Of a stretch of 64,000 nt of DNA, positions 9,169 to 17,066 are shown piece by piece. Source of the stretch: JBDZVM01 sp040255675 (lineage in GTDB: Bacteria; Actinomycetota; Actinomycetes; Acidothermales; Acidothermaceae); the NCBI GenBank assembly GCA_040255675.1, contig JBDZVM010000019.1:1-64000 (forward strand), written 5' to 3'. The first letter of the stretch is position 1, and each line of letters opens with the position of its first letter. A model generated the notes under the pieces. It was given only the letters and a program-made list of their open reading frames with translations, was not told where the DNA came from and searched no databases. Both the position numbers and the translations under genes were made by a program.

Positions 9169-10043
9169 GACTCGCGCTTTTTCTTGGAAATCACGAGCGC
9201 GGCACCCGCGAGGCCGACCGCCGCGACACCGCCGATCACTGGCCCCAGCGGAAAGTCACTCGAGCGGTGTGGATTTTTCATGCGCAACGCCGACAGCGGT
9301 GCCGATTCGATCGGTGTCGTCGCGGAATCGGCGGCACCCGACCCTGCGGCAGCCGCGCTCGCCAGAGCACTCGTGGACGCTTCGTTCGGCGACGTCTGCG
9401 GTGTAGGTGTCGGCGTCGGAGTTTTTGTGGTCGTGGTCGTCGCCGCTTGGCGAGTCGGCGCCGAGGACGGCGTGGGTGTTGGCGAAGGCTTCGACGCTTG
9501 CACGACGTCGGCGCACTCCGTCGTCGGGTAACCCTTGATGCCGCAGACCAAACCCGCGACGTTGCCGCTGCCGATTCGCACTCCGGATGTACCCACGGCC
9601 GCCGTAAGAACGTCGAAGCCGCTGGCCGGAACGCCGTCCTTGGCCGCCGGTACGGAAACGCAACCGCTGAAAATCTGTGACGGTGGCGTATCTCCGGGCG
9701 GCGCGTCGGCGGCGACGCCGAAGTCGATGACCAGCCCGACGCGAATGTGCGCGGCTTGCGCCGGTGTCGAATCGCACAATGTCGCGAAGTCGGGGACAGC
9801 TCGTGGGGTCGCCGCGCCAGATTCGCTCTGCGTCGCGAACCGCCACCCTTGCACCTCGCCGTCGCTCGGATGCTCGAAAGCGGGTCCGCGTGACGAGTAA
9901 TGCCATTGGCCGCCGCTACCGACGTAGTACGCCCAATAGCGGTAGGCGGTCGCGGCCTGGGCCGCGGTTTCGAACGCCACGCCCGCGACGACGAAGGCAA
10001 GCGCCGCGACGATCGCGCTTGCCGATCGCCGTCCGCGATTCAC
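9165..10043 (-). CDS. Exported, membrane-anchored surface protein of the B12 operon
   Basis: A 292-residue protein with a signal peptide (about residues 1-31, ending AAQAATA) and a compact domain starting YRYWAYYVGSGGQWHYSSRG. A Pro/Thr-rich linker (TPTPTP type, about 180-215) follows, then a C-terminal membrane helix and KKKRES tail. The layout suits a wall-spanning exposed protein. Its place between the repeat protein and the ECF genes suggests it captures corrinoid or hands it to the S component. I do not recognise a named domain. Confidence 0.7.
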   Translation of the reverse strand: MNRGRRSASAIVAALAFVVAGVAFETAAQAATAYRYWAYYVGSGGQWHYSSRGPAFEHPSDGEVQGWRFATQSESGAATPRAVPDFATLCDSTPAQAAHIRVGLVIDFGVAADAPPGDTPPSQIFSGCVSVPAAKDGVPASGFDVLTAAVGTSGVRIGSGNVAGLVCGIKGYPTTECADVVQASKPSPTPTPSSAPTRQAATTTTTKTPTPTPTPQTSPNEASTSALASAAAAGSGAADSATTPIESAPLSALRMKNPHRSSDFPLGPVIGGVAAVGLAGAALVISKKKRES

Positions 10044-11299
10044 GACTCCACACCCCGGCGCCGGCTCGCGACGAGAGCGGCAGCTCCGGCAAGTACCAAT
10101 CCCGTGCCGACGAGCCCGAGCGGCAACGCACCGCGCGTGCCGGTCATCGGCAAGGTCGGCTGCGTAACGGAAGCTGGCGAGGGCGGTGTCGATGGTGACG
10201 CCGCTGGCGACGTTACGGTCGCGGCGGTGCGTTCGGTGGCGGCGAGCGCGGCGGCGAGGTCGACACCGCCGAAGTTCGCCGGATCGGAACCGGTCGCGTG
10301 CGCGACCAAAAGCAGCGTGCCGAGTGGCCCGGGGGCGCCCGCGCCGCTAATGGTCGTGTAGGCCCGCGCGTTCTTTTTCAAGGCAGCAACACCCGCGTCG
10401 ACCGCGGCCGACCCCTGGCCCGCGGCCACCAAGTCGAGGACGGCGTTTGCCGTCGTCGTCCAGTCGGTGCCGCTGCCGAACGACGACGGGATCGCGCCGT
10501 TCGTTGCCGTCAGCCGGCTAGCGAGGTAACCGATCGCGTTGGCCGCCGAACCGGCGGCGTCGGTCGCGTCGGCACACGTTGGCACCGCGGTGGCCACAGA
10601 CGCCGGCGCCAAAGGTAATGCCTTGCCGAGCTGGCCTAACGTCGCTTGCACAGTGGCGTAATCGTTGGCGACCAAGGTCGGCTCAGCTTGGAAGTCGTAT
10701 GCCCCTGCCCCTGCTGACGCCGAGCACGCGATTTGCAGCGAGCGAAGGTAGTCGTCGCCGTTCTTGCCGCCGGTCGTGATCGTCGCCGGATCGATGCCGA
10801 CCGCGGCGAGCGCGCTCAGCGCGAGACCGGTCGAGTTCGCGTCGGACGCCGGTAGGCCGAACGCGGTGTTGTCGTAGAAACCACCGTCCGCGAGCTGAAA
10901 TTTCTTCAAGGCGGCGACGGCGGTCGTCGTGGATTTACCGAGGGCCGCGAGTGCCATGATCGCACCCGCGGTGGCGTTCTCGTCTTCTTGTTTGGCCGTG
11001 CACGCTTTGCTCGTGTCGGCCCGGTACGCGGTGAACGCGCCGTCCGAACATTGCTGCGCCAGCAGCCAATTCACCGCGTTCGCGTCAGGAGTCTTGCCGA
11101 CCGCGACGAGCCCCATAATCGCCAGGCTCTGCCGGTATACGCCGTCGTACGTCGGATCCTGGACGCCGAAAAGCCCGATGTCGCTCCCGGTGCTCGCGGC
11201 GCTTCCGGTGCTCGCGGCCGACGCGGGCGCCGCCAAACTCAGCGCCGTAGCAGCGCTCGCCGCCGCCGCGAGGAAAAGCCGAACGGGCCGTGCACGCAT
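10040..11299 (-). CDS. LPxTG-like surface protein with prenyltransferase/squalene-oxidase-type repeats
   Basis: A 419-residue exported protein: signal peptide (about 1-32), alpha/alpha-barrel-type repeats (for example YRQSLAIMGLVAVGKTPDAN and GFYDNTAFGLP), then LPMTG, a hydrophobic helix and RRRG, a classic sortase signal. Eukaryotic transcobalamin and intrinsic factor share such a barrel, so corrinoid binding is an attractive inference given the B12 riboswitch just upstream. The ATG at 11299 has GAAAGGA before it. First gene of the eight-gene operon; overlaps the next by four bases. Confidence 0.8.
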   Translation of the reverse strand: MRARPVRLFLAAAASAATALSLAAPASAASTGSAASTGSDIGLFGVQDPTYDGVYRQSLAIMGLVAVGKTPDANAVNWLLAQQCSDGAFTAYRADTSKACTAKQEDENATAGAIMALAALGKSTTTAVAALKKFQLADGGFYDNTAFGLPASDANSTGLALSALAAVGIDPATITTGGKNGDDYLRSLQIACSASAGAGAYDFQAEPTLVANDYATVQATLGQLGKALPLAPASVATAVPTCADATDAAGSAANAIGYLASRLTATNGAIPSSFGSGTDWTTTANAVLDLVAAGQGSAAVDAGVAALKKNARAYTTISGAGAPGPLGTLLLVAHATGSDPANFGGVDLAAALAATERTAATVTSPAASPSTPPSPASVTQPTLPMTGTRGALPLGLVGTGLVLAGAAALVASRRRGVES

Positions 11300-11367
11300 G
11301 TCATTCCTTTCGGGTAGGCCGTCGGCGCCCGCGGGCCAGATCCCGAGGCCGGCCCCCGACATGACGA

Positions 11368-11397
11368 ACCCCACGTCGCGAATACCGCAACGTGGGG
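11368..11397 (-). promoter_or_regulatory. Expression-platform hairpin downstream of the B12 aptamer
   Basis: Read on the minus strand, CCCCACGT..GCG pairs with CGC..ACGTGGGG around a 5-6 base loop. It lies between the aptamer and the start at 11299. No U-tract follows, so control may act on translation or by Rho rather than by intrinsic termination. Confidence 0.5.
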
Positions 11398-11545
11398 GCG
11401 AGTTCGGGTCGGGCTGACCCGGGCTCCGCCCCGCGAACCTCGACGGACAAGGAGCCACGTGCATTCGGCAGGTACTCCGGCTCACCGCTTTCGCGGTCTA
11501 CGGTTGCGGGTCAGCGCCGGGTTTGGACCGGCTTCCCCTGCATGG
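11398..11545 (-). ncRNA. Cobalamin (B12) riboswitch aptamer
   Basis: Read on the minus strand, the conserved B12-element blocks appear in order: GGGAAGCCGGT, then CCCGGCGCTGACCCGCAAC, then the B12 box GAGCCGGAGTACCTGCC (complement of 11467-11483). The spacing is normal for the family. It lies about 100 bases upstream of the surface-protein/ECF/cobUTS operon, which it should switch off when adenosylcobalamin is plentiful. The ends are approximate. Confidence 0.92.
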
Positions 11546-11674
11546 TCGAATGCGTGTTCAGTTGTGGGTATTTCAGTGGTAGAGCGATCGACATGAGCAA
11601 ACCACGTCACGCGTCGACGACGCAAGCCGGGTGCCCGTTGGCCTCGCCGCCGCGCGTTCGTTAGCCTGACCGCC

Positions 11675-11902
11675 GTGAGCTGGACATGGCGATACGAGAA
11701 CGCGGACGGCGAGCCGGTGCAGCTTGCGGGTGCGCCCGCGCCCGAGTTCGGCGGCACGTTCCCGACCCAGTCGGACGCCGAGTCGTGGATCGGCGAAGAA
11801 TGGCGGGCGCTTCTCGCGGCGGGCGTCGCCAGAGTGACTCTGCTCGAGGGCGACCGGGTCGTCTACGGCCCCATGAGCCTCGACCCCGACGCGCCGGCCT
11901 GA
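11675..11902 (+). CDS. Conserved small actinobacterial protein
   Basis: A 75-residue protein, MSWTWRYENADGEPV, with DAESWIGEEWRALLAAGV and VYGPMSLDPD; this pattern is common in Actinobacteria and has no known function to me. The GTG start follows a TAGCCT -10 box (11662-11667) by seven bases, so the mRNA is probably leaderless. It is divergent from the B12 operon and convergent with the aldo/keto reductase gene. Confidence 0.75.
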   Translation: MSWTWRYENADGEPVQLAGAPAPEFGGTFPTQSDAESWIGEEWRALLAAGVARVTLLEGDRVVYGPMSLDPDAPA

Positions 11903-11904
11903 AC

Positions 11905-12906
11905 CTACGGCCGGCGTTTTACTTGCTGTGTCTTTCCCGGGTCGCGTTCGACGATGGGATCGAGCACTTCGTCGATCCGCTTCACGATCTGCGCGTCGAG
12001 CGTGACTCCAGAAGCTTGCACGTTCTGCGTCACTTGTTCGGGGCGCGACGCGCCGATGATGGCCGCTGACACGTTCGGGTTTTGCAACACCCACGCCAAT
12101 GCCAGATTGGCAACCGACAGCCCGGCGTCGTCGGCGATCGGTTGTAACTGTTGTACGCGAGTGAGCACGTCGTCGGTGAGCCAGCGCGAGATGAACTGCG
12201 AGCCGCCCTTGTCGTCGGTGGCTCGCGATCCCGCGGGTGGCGGCTGACCAGGCGCGTACTTGCCGGTCAAAACGCCTTGCGCCAGCGGCGAGAACACGAT
12301 CTGGCCGAGACCCTCGCGCTCACACGTCGGGATCACTTCGGCCTCGATCACCCGCCACAACATGTTGTACTGCGGCTGATTCGACACGATGCGGTCGAAA
12401 CCCATCTCATCGGCGATGCGCAGGGCGTCGGAGATTTGCGCGGCAGTCCATTCGCTCACTCCGATGTAGAGCACTTTGCCTTGGCGCACGAGGTCGTCGA
12501 ACGCGCGCAACGTTTCTTCGAGGGGTGTTTCGACGTCGAAGCGATGCGCCTGGTAAAGATCGATGTGATCGGTGCGAAGCCGCCGAAGCGAGGCGTGGCA
12601 GCTTTCGATGATGTGCTTGCGGGAAAGGCCGCGGTCGTTTTGGCCCGGCCCGGTAGGCCAGAACACCTTCGTGAACAGCTCATACGACTCGCGACGGACG
12701 CCGTCGAGCGCGTCGCCGAGCACCGATTCCGCTTTGGTGCCCGCGTAGACGTCAGCCGTGTCGAAGGTCGTGATCCCGGCGTCGAGCGCCGCGCGTACGC
12801 ACGCGTGGGCGGCGTCGGCCTCTACCTGCGAACCGTGGGTGAGCCAGTTGCCGTACGCGATCTCGCTGACCATGAGACCGCTCTTGCCAAGGTGTCGAAA
12901 CTCCAT
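11905..12906 (-). CDS. Aldo/keto reductase (Kv-beta/YghZ-like)
   Basis: A 333-residue NADPH-dependent reductase of the AKR barrel fold. Conserved catalytic Asp and Tyr lie in GITTFDTADVYAGTKAE (about 48-64), followed by LRRLRTDHIDLYQAHRFD with the active-site His; the NADPH phosphate-binding end is AAIIGASRPEQV near residue 290. The physiological substrate cannot be read from the sequence. The ATG at 12906 follows a TAGGGT -10 box (12915-12920, minus strand) by eight bases, so it is probably leaderless. Confidence 0.9.
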   Translation of the reverse strand: MEFRHLGKSGLMVSEIAYGNWLTHGSQVEADAAHACVRAALDAGITTFDTADVYAGTKAESVLGDALDGVRRESYELFTKVFWPTGPGQNDRGLSRKHIIESCHASLRRLRTDHIDLYQAHRFDVETPLEETLRAFDDLVRQGKVLYIGVSEWTAAQISDALRIADEMGFDRIVSNQPQYNMLWRVIEAEVIPTCEREGLGQIVFSPLAQGVLTGKYAPGQPPPAGSRATDDKGGSQFISRWLTDDVLTRVQQLQPIADDAGLSVANLALAWVLQNPNVSAAIIGASRPEQVTQNVQASGVTLDAQIVKRIDEVLDPIVERDPGKTQQVKRRP

Positions 12907-12992
12907 GACCCAAAACCCTACGCGGGGGGTCCGGCCGGGCGACGCGGGCGGTCGAGGCGGGCGGTCGACGCGGGCGAAAGCGGTTAGCCGAC

Positions 12993-13580
12993 TCAGATCT
13001 TGGCGCCGCGCGCGACCCGAGGCTTCGGGATGCGCAGGCGCCGAAGCTGCATGGCTCGGGTGATCGCGTAAAGCCCGAGGCCCTTGGTCGACTCCTTCGG
13101 GAATCGCCGAGCGACCTCAGTGCGAAGGCGCCGGGTCATGATCACCGAGTCGACGACGATCCCGACCACGAACACCCACAGCGTGAGCATGCCGAGGAGC
13201 GTGAACACCGGGATGCCTGTGTACGTAAGCAAGATCACCGGCAGACCGACCGGCATGAAGTAGTTGGCGATGCTGCGGCGCGAGTCGACGTAGTCACGCG
13301 CGAAGCGGCGCGCCTGGCCGCGGTCGCGTGGCAGCAGTGCGCTCTCGTCGCCGCGTTTCATAGCCTCACGCCGGGCGGCGTATTGCTCTCGGGTCTCGCG
13401 CCGCTTGCCGCCGCCTTGGGCGATCACCGACGTGCGGCGCTGGGCCTCGGCGACACGTCGCTTCGGGGTTGGTTTGCCCTTCCCAGAAGGAACGGTCGCG
13501 GTTGCGTTGCTGGAGCCAGCCGCGGCGGCAGCAGACTCTGCTGGCGATTCGGCGGGGCTTTGCGGACGACGGCGAAACAC
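12993..13580 (-). CDS. DUF3043 membrane protein
   Basis: A 195-residue actinobacterial protein. It has a basic, low-complexity N-terminal half (KGKPTPKRRVAEAQRRT, then RETREQYAARREAMKRGDE), two adjacent hydrophobic segments at about residues 105-145, and a basic C-terminal tail. The GTG start at 13580 comes six bases after TAGGCT on the minus strand, again leaderless-like. No function is known to me for the family. Confidence 0.75.
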   Translation of the reverse strand: MFRRRPQSPAESPAESAAAAAGSSNATATVPSGKGKPTPKRRVAEAQRRTSVIAQGGGKRRETREQYAARREAMKRGDESALLPRDRGQARRFARDYVDSRRSIANYFMPVGLPVILLTYTGIPVFTLLGMLTLWVFVVGIVVDSVIMTRRLRTEVARRFPKESTKGLGLYAITRAMQLRRLRIPKPRVARGAKI

Positions 13581-13676
13581 GCGTCCAGCCTACCGGCGCC
13601 GAGATTACCGACGTCCGGCAACGGGTGCGGTGGCGACGTGTTGGGGAACCTAGTGTCGGGCGCGCTCGTCGCCACA

Positions 13677-13682
13677 TAGGGT
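13677..13682 (+). promoter_or_regulatory. Probable -10 box of the psp operon
   Basis: TAGGGT about 90 bases before pspA, the only good TANNNT hexamer in this intergenic space on the plus strand. No clear -35 is seen. The inverted repeat at 13692-13730 would lie at the start of the transcript. Confidence 0.4.
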
Positions 13683-13691
13683 GGTAAGCGT

Positions 13692-13730
13692 GCACGGTGC
13701 CGCACGGCGCCGTGTGAACCGGCACCGTGC
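13692..13730 (+). repeat. Nested inverted repeat in the pspA leader
   Basis: A perfect 11-bp inverted repeat, GCACGGTGCCG and CGGCACCGTGC, encloses a second perfect palindrome, CACGGCGCCGTG (13703-13714). It lies between the probable -10 box and the pspA ribosome-binding site. It could be an operator or a leader hairpin. Confidence 0.7.
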
Positions 13731-13772
13731 AAGACGTACCGCCCAGACGTCACGAAAGAAGGGCCGACACCC

Positions 13773-14576
13773 ATGGCTGGTCTGATGAAGCGGATGTCGC
13801 TCATCTTCAAGGCCAAGACGAACAAGCTGCTTGATCGCGCCGAAGATCCGCGCGAGACACTCGACTACAGCTACACCAAGCAGCTGGAGTTGCTGCAAAA
13901 GGTCCGCCGCGGCGTTGCCGACGTCGCGACCTCGCGCAAGCGGCTCGAGCTGCAGGCGCAGCAGCTCAAGCAGCAGGCCGACAAGCTCGACGGCCAGGCT
14001 CGGGCGGCCCTGTCTCAGGGGCGTGAAGATCTCGCCCGCGAGGCGTTGACGCGCAAGTCCGCCGTCCAAAACCAGATCACCGACCTGCAGACCCAGCACA
14101 CGTCGCTGCAGGCGGAGGAGGAGAAGCTGACGCTGGCGTCGCAGCGGCTGCAGGCCAAGGTCGATTCCTTCCGTCTGAAGAAAGAAACGATCAAGGCTAC
14201 ATACACGGCGGCCGAGGCGCAGACCCGCATCGGCGAGGCGTTCTCCGGCATCTCCGAAGAGATGGGCGACGTCGGCTTGGCGATCCAGCGCGCCGAGGAC
14301 AAGACCCAGAGCATGCAGGCCAGGGCGGGCGCGATCGACGAACTGCTCGCCTCGGGCGCGCTCGAAGACGCGAGCGGCACCACCAAGGACGACATCCAGG
14401 CCGAACTCGACCGCATGTCGAGCACCAACGACGTCGAACTCGAACTCGCCAAGATGAAGGGTGAGCTGGCGGGCGCGCCGTCCACTCAGGCGATCGAGGG
14501 TTCGTCGACCGCGTCGCAAACCGCGCCTCCGGCAGGCACCCCGGCCGAGGCGAACAAACCCGAGGCGTCGTCATGA
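13773..14576 (+). CDS. pspA: PspA/IM30 family envelope-stress protein
   Basis: A 267-residue coiled-coil protein of the ESCRT-III-like PspA/Vipp1 family, which binds and protects stressed membranes. It starts MAGLMKRMSLIFKAKTNKLL with an amphipathic N-terminus, followed by DRAEDPRETLDYSYTKQLE, the typical PspA opening, and long Gln/Ala/Lys helices to about residue 220. A flexible Ser/Thr/Ala/Pro tail ends it. GAAAGAAGGG lies just upstream. It heads a four-gene operon with PspAA, an HtpX-like protease and PspAB. Confidence 0.92.
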   Translation: MAGLMKRMSLIFKAKTNKLLDRAEDPRETLDYSYTKQLELLQKVRRGVADVATSRKRLELQAQQLKQQADKLDGQARAALSQGREDLAREALTRKSAVQNQITDLQTQHTSLQAEEEKLTLASQRLQAKVDSFRLKKETIKATYTAAEAQTRIGEAFSGISEEMGDVGLAIQRAEDKTQSMQARAGAIDELLASGALEDASGTTKDDIQAELDRMSSTNDVELELAKMKGELAGAPSTQAIEGSSTASQTAPPAGTPAEANKPEASS

Positions 14577-14851
14577 TTGTGCGGCTGCTTGGTGAGGGCC
14601 AGTTCGAGATCGCCGACCACACGGTCGACTCCCTGAACGGCATCGACACCGAACTGCAAGCCGCCGTCGATGCTGACGACGAAGCGGGGTTCCACAAAGC
14701 GCTGGCCGACATGCACGCGTTGGTGCATCAGGCCGGCACCCGAGTCCCCGACGACTACCTAGGCCCATCCGACTTCGTGCTGCCCGATCCCGACTCCACC
14801 CTCGAGGAGGTGCGAGCGCTGCTCAGCGACGAGGGGCTCATCCCCGGCTGA
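14573..14851 (+). CDS. pspAA: PspA-associated protein PspAA
   Basis: A 92-residue protein, MIVRLLGEGQFEIADHTVDS, matching the small PspAA partner encoded beside pspA in Actinobacteria. It overlaps pspA by four bases (ATGA), so the two are probably made together. Acidic C-terminal half, no membrane segment. Role in the envelope-stress complex is inferred from the pairing. Confidence 0.85.
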   Translation: MIVRLLGEGQFEIADHTVDSLNGIDTELQAAVDADDEAGFHKALADMHALVHQAGTRVPDDYLGPSDFVLPDPDSTLEEVRALLSDEGLIPG

Positions 14852-14865
14852 TCAACGCCCGTCTT

Positions 14866-15810
14866 ATGGCTCGTTCCAATCTGACCGATAGCCGCGGCCG
14901 CTCGCGGTTCGCGGCTGACCGCGGGCTGGTCACCCGGATGGTCTTCGTGATGTTCCTGATCGGCCTGTTGTACGTCGTCTTCGTCGGCGCGCTGATCGCC
15001 GTCAGCTCGTCGATCTCGTTGATTATCGTCGTGGTCGGCGGATTCTTCCTGCTCCAGTTCTTCGCTTCCGACCGCATCGCGCTGTTCGCGATGCACGGGC
15101 GCGTCGTCACGCCCGAAGAGGCGCCCGAACTGCACGCCGTCGTCGACCGGCTGTGCGCGATGTCGAACACGCCGAAGCCGAAGGTCGCGATCGCCGAGAC
15201 CGACGTGCCGAACGCGTTCGCCACCGGTCGCAGCCAAAAGCGCGCTGTCGTGTGCGCGACCACCGGCATTCTGCGCCGCCTCGACCCCGAAGAGCTCGAG
15301 GGTGTGCTCGCGCACGAGATGTCGCACGTGGCGCACAAAGACGTCGCCGTGATGACCATCGCGTCGTTCCTCGGTGTGCTGGCCGGCGTGATGACCCGGT
15401 TCGCGTTCTACTCCGGGTTGTTTGGGGGCTACGGCCGACGCGACCGCAACGATCAGAACACCGCGATGGTCGTGTTCTTCGTCATGATCATCTCTGCGGT
15501 GGTCTACGCCGTGAGCTTCTTGCTGATCCGGGCGTTGTCTCGTTATCGCGAGCTGTCGGCCGACAGGTCCGGCGCACTGCTCACCGGGCGCCCGTCCGCG
15601 CTCGCCAGCGCTTTGCAGAAGGTGAGCGGCGCGATGGCCAGAATCCCGACCAACGACCTGCGCTCGGCCGAGCCGTTCAACGCGTTCTTCTTCACCCCGG
15701 CGCTCGCTCAGGGCGCGTCGCTTTCGTCGCTCTTCTCGACGCATCCCTCGTTGGAGAAGCGCTTGGAGCAGTTGGCGAAAATCTCGCGCGAGCTGGGCGA
15801 GGGTCGCTGA
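14866..15810 (+). CDS. htpX: HtpX-like membrane zinc metalloprotease (M48)
   Basis: A 314-residue membrane protease. Two N-terminal hydrophobic segments (about residues 25-68) are followed by the zinc motif HEMSH (about residue 150) and a further pair of membrane segments. RYRELSADRSGA supplies the third zinc ligand, as in HtpX, which degrades damaged membrane proteins. It lies 14 bases after pspAA, which fits a role in envelope quality control. Confidence 0.9.
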   Translation: MARSNLTDSRGRSRFAADRGLVTRMVFVMFLIGLLYVVFVGALIAVSSSISLIIVVVGGFFLLQFFASDRIALFAMHGRVVTPEEAPELHAVVDRLCAMSNTPKPKVAIAETDVPNAFATGRSQKRAVVCATTGILRRLDPEELEGVLAHEMSHVAHKDVAVMTIASFLGVLAGVMTRFAFYSGLFGGYGRRDRNDQNTAMVVFFVMIISAVVYAVSFLLIRALSRYRELSADRSGALLTGRPSALASALQKVSGAMARIPTNDLRSAEPFNAFFFTPALAQGASLSSLFSTHPSLEKRLEQLAKISRELGEGR

Positions 15811-15816
15811 GCCGGC

Positions 15817-16392
15817 GTGGGGTTTCTCGACGCGCTGTTCGGGCGAACAAAACCGGTCAAGGCCGATCTCGACGACCTTTTCGCGCTGCCCTCGGCCGCG
15901 ATCACGATGCAGGTCAGCCTGGGCTTTACGCCGTCCGGACAAGGCTCCGTCTGCTACAAGCCGGCTGAGGGCGCCGCCTTCTCCCGCACGCAAGCCGAGG
16001 TGCAAGAGCTGCTCGACGCCGACCAGGGCCCCAAGGTCGAGCTGACCAAGGACGACTACGGCTTCACCTGGTTGCTCGTCCGTCATGATCCGGACGACGT
16101 TGAAGGCCTGGTCACCGACCTGCACGCGGTCAACTCCAGCCTGCAAGACGCCGGATTCGGGCCGTCGCTGCTGTGCTCGCTGGTGTCGTTCACTCACAGC
16201 GACGGACGGCGCATCGCGCTGGTGTACCTGTACAAGCGGGGCACCTTCTACCCGTTCGCCCCGCTCGGCGGCGGCAAGCAGCGCCGCGACAACGCGCTCG
16301 AACTGCAGATTCAAAGCTCGCTCGCGAGCGACCTCAAGGTCGAACCGGAGTTGTCGCACTGGTTTCCGGTCTGGGGTGCGCCCGGCTTGTGA
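15817..16392 (+). CDS. pspAB: PspA-associated protein PspAB
   Basis: A 191-residue soluble protein with the PspAB opening MGFLDALFGRTKPVKADLDD and a body rich in beta-strand-like segments (AITMQVSLGFTPSGQGSVCY, RRIALVYLYKRGTFYPFAPL). The GTG start lies six bases after the htpX stop. It completes the PspA-PspAA-HtpX-PspAB set. Biochemical role unknown. Confidence 0.82.
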   Translation: MGFLDALFGRTKPVKADLDDLFALPSAAITMQVSLGFTPSGQGSVCYKPAEGAAFSRTQAEVQELLDADQGPKVELTKDDYGFTWLLVRHDPDDVEGLVTDLHAVNSSLQDAGFGPSLLCSLVSFTHSDGRRIALVYLYKRGTFYPFAPLGGGKQRRDNALELQIQSSLASDLKVEPELSHWFPVWGAPGL

Positions 16393-16573
16393 GAAGACTT
16401 GCGCGACAGTCCGGCGAGCAAGCACGCATGATCGGGCGTTCGGTTTGGTAATACTAGGTCGTCGAATCACCGGTGCCTCGTTCGCGGGCGCGCGAGCTGT
16501 GCGACGATGGTTCGGGAAGTCCGAGCAGTCCGAGCAGCAGTACCAGCAAGGGACCACTTCAGGGAGCGATTCC

Positions 16574-16930
16574 ATGACCGTTCAAAGCGAGACCTCCGCA
16601 CCCGTCACCGGCGTGATCCTCACCGACCAGGCAGCGGCCAAGGTGAAGGCGCTCATCGAGCAAGAGGGTCGCACGGATCTTGCGTTACGGGTGGCTGTCC
16701 AGCCCGGCGGCTGTTCCGGCCTGCGTTACCAGCTGTACTTCGACGACCGCTCGATCGACGGCGACAACGTCCAAGGCTTCGGGGGCGTGAACGTCGTCGT
16801 CGACAAGATGAGCGCCCCTTACCTCACCGGCGCCACCATCGACTTCGTCGACACCATCGAAAAGCAGGGCTTCACCATCGACAACCCGAATGCCGGCGGG
16901 TCGTGCGCGTGCGGCGACTCGTTCCACTGA
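16574..16930 (+). CDS. erpA: Iron-sulfur cluster insertion protein (ErpA/HesB family)
   Basis: A 118-residue A-type carrier that takes Fe-S clusters from SufBCD to target proteins. The three cluster-binding cysteines are seen as GGCSG (about residue 48) and GSCACG near the C-terminus. The ATG at 16574 has AGGGAG upstream. It is a monocistron ended by the hairpin at 16981. In M. tuberculosis the homologue Rv2204c lies at the same position relative to adoK and ctaC. Confidence 0.92.
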   Translation: MTVQSETSAPVTGVILTDQAAAKVKALIEQEGRTDLALRVAVQPGGCSGLRYQLYFDDRSIDGDNVQGFGGVNVVVDKMSAPYLTGATIDFVDTIEKQGFTIDNPNAGGSCACGDSFH

Positions 16931-16980
16931 TGGCACGCTCGCCGTTAGCAGGCCGGCGCGTCGTGCTTGCGTAACCCGCG

Positions 16981-17012
16981 AAGGCCCCGTCACTGTCGTG
17001 GCGGGGCCTTTT
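16981..17012 (+). terminator. Rho-independent terminator after erpA
   Basis: AAGGCCCCG..CAC pairs with GTG..CGGGGCCTT, a G/C-rich stem with a four-base loop, followed by TTTT on the plus strand. Confidence 0.88.
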
Positions 17013-17066
17013 GACGTCGTCCTGTGTTGAAATCAGGTCCTGTCTTGTTTCAGGAGTGGAGCCTAG

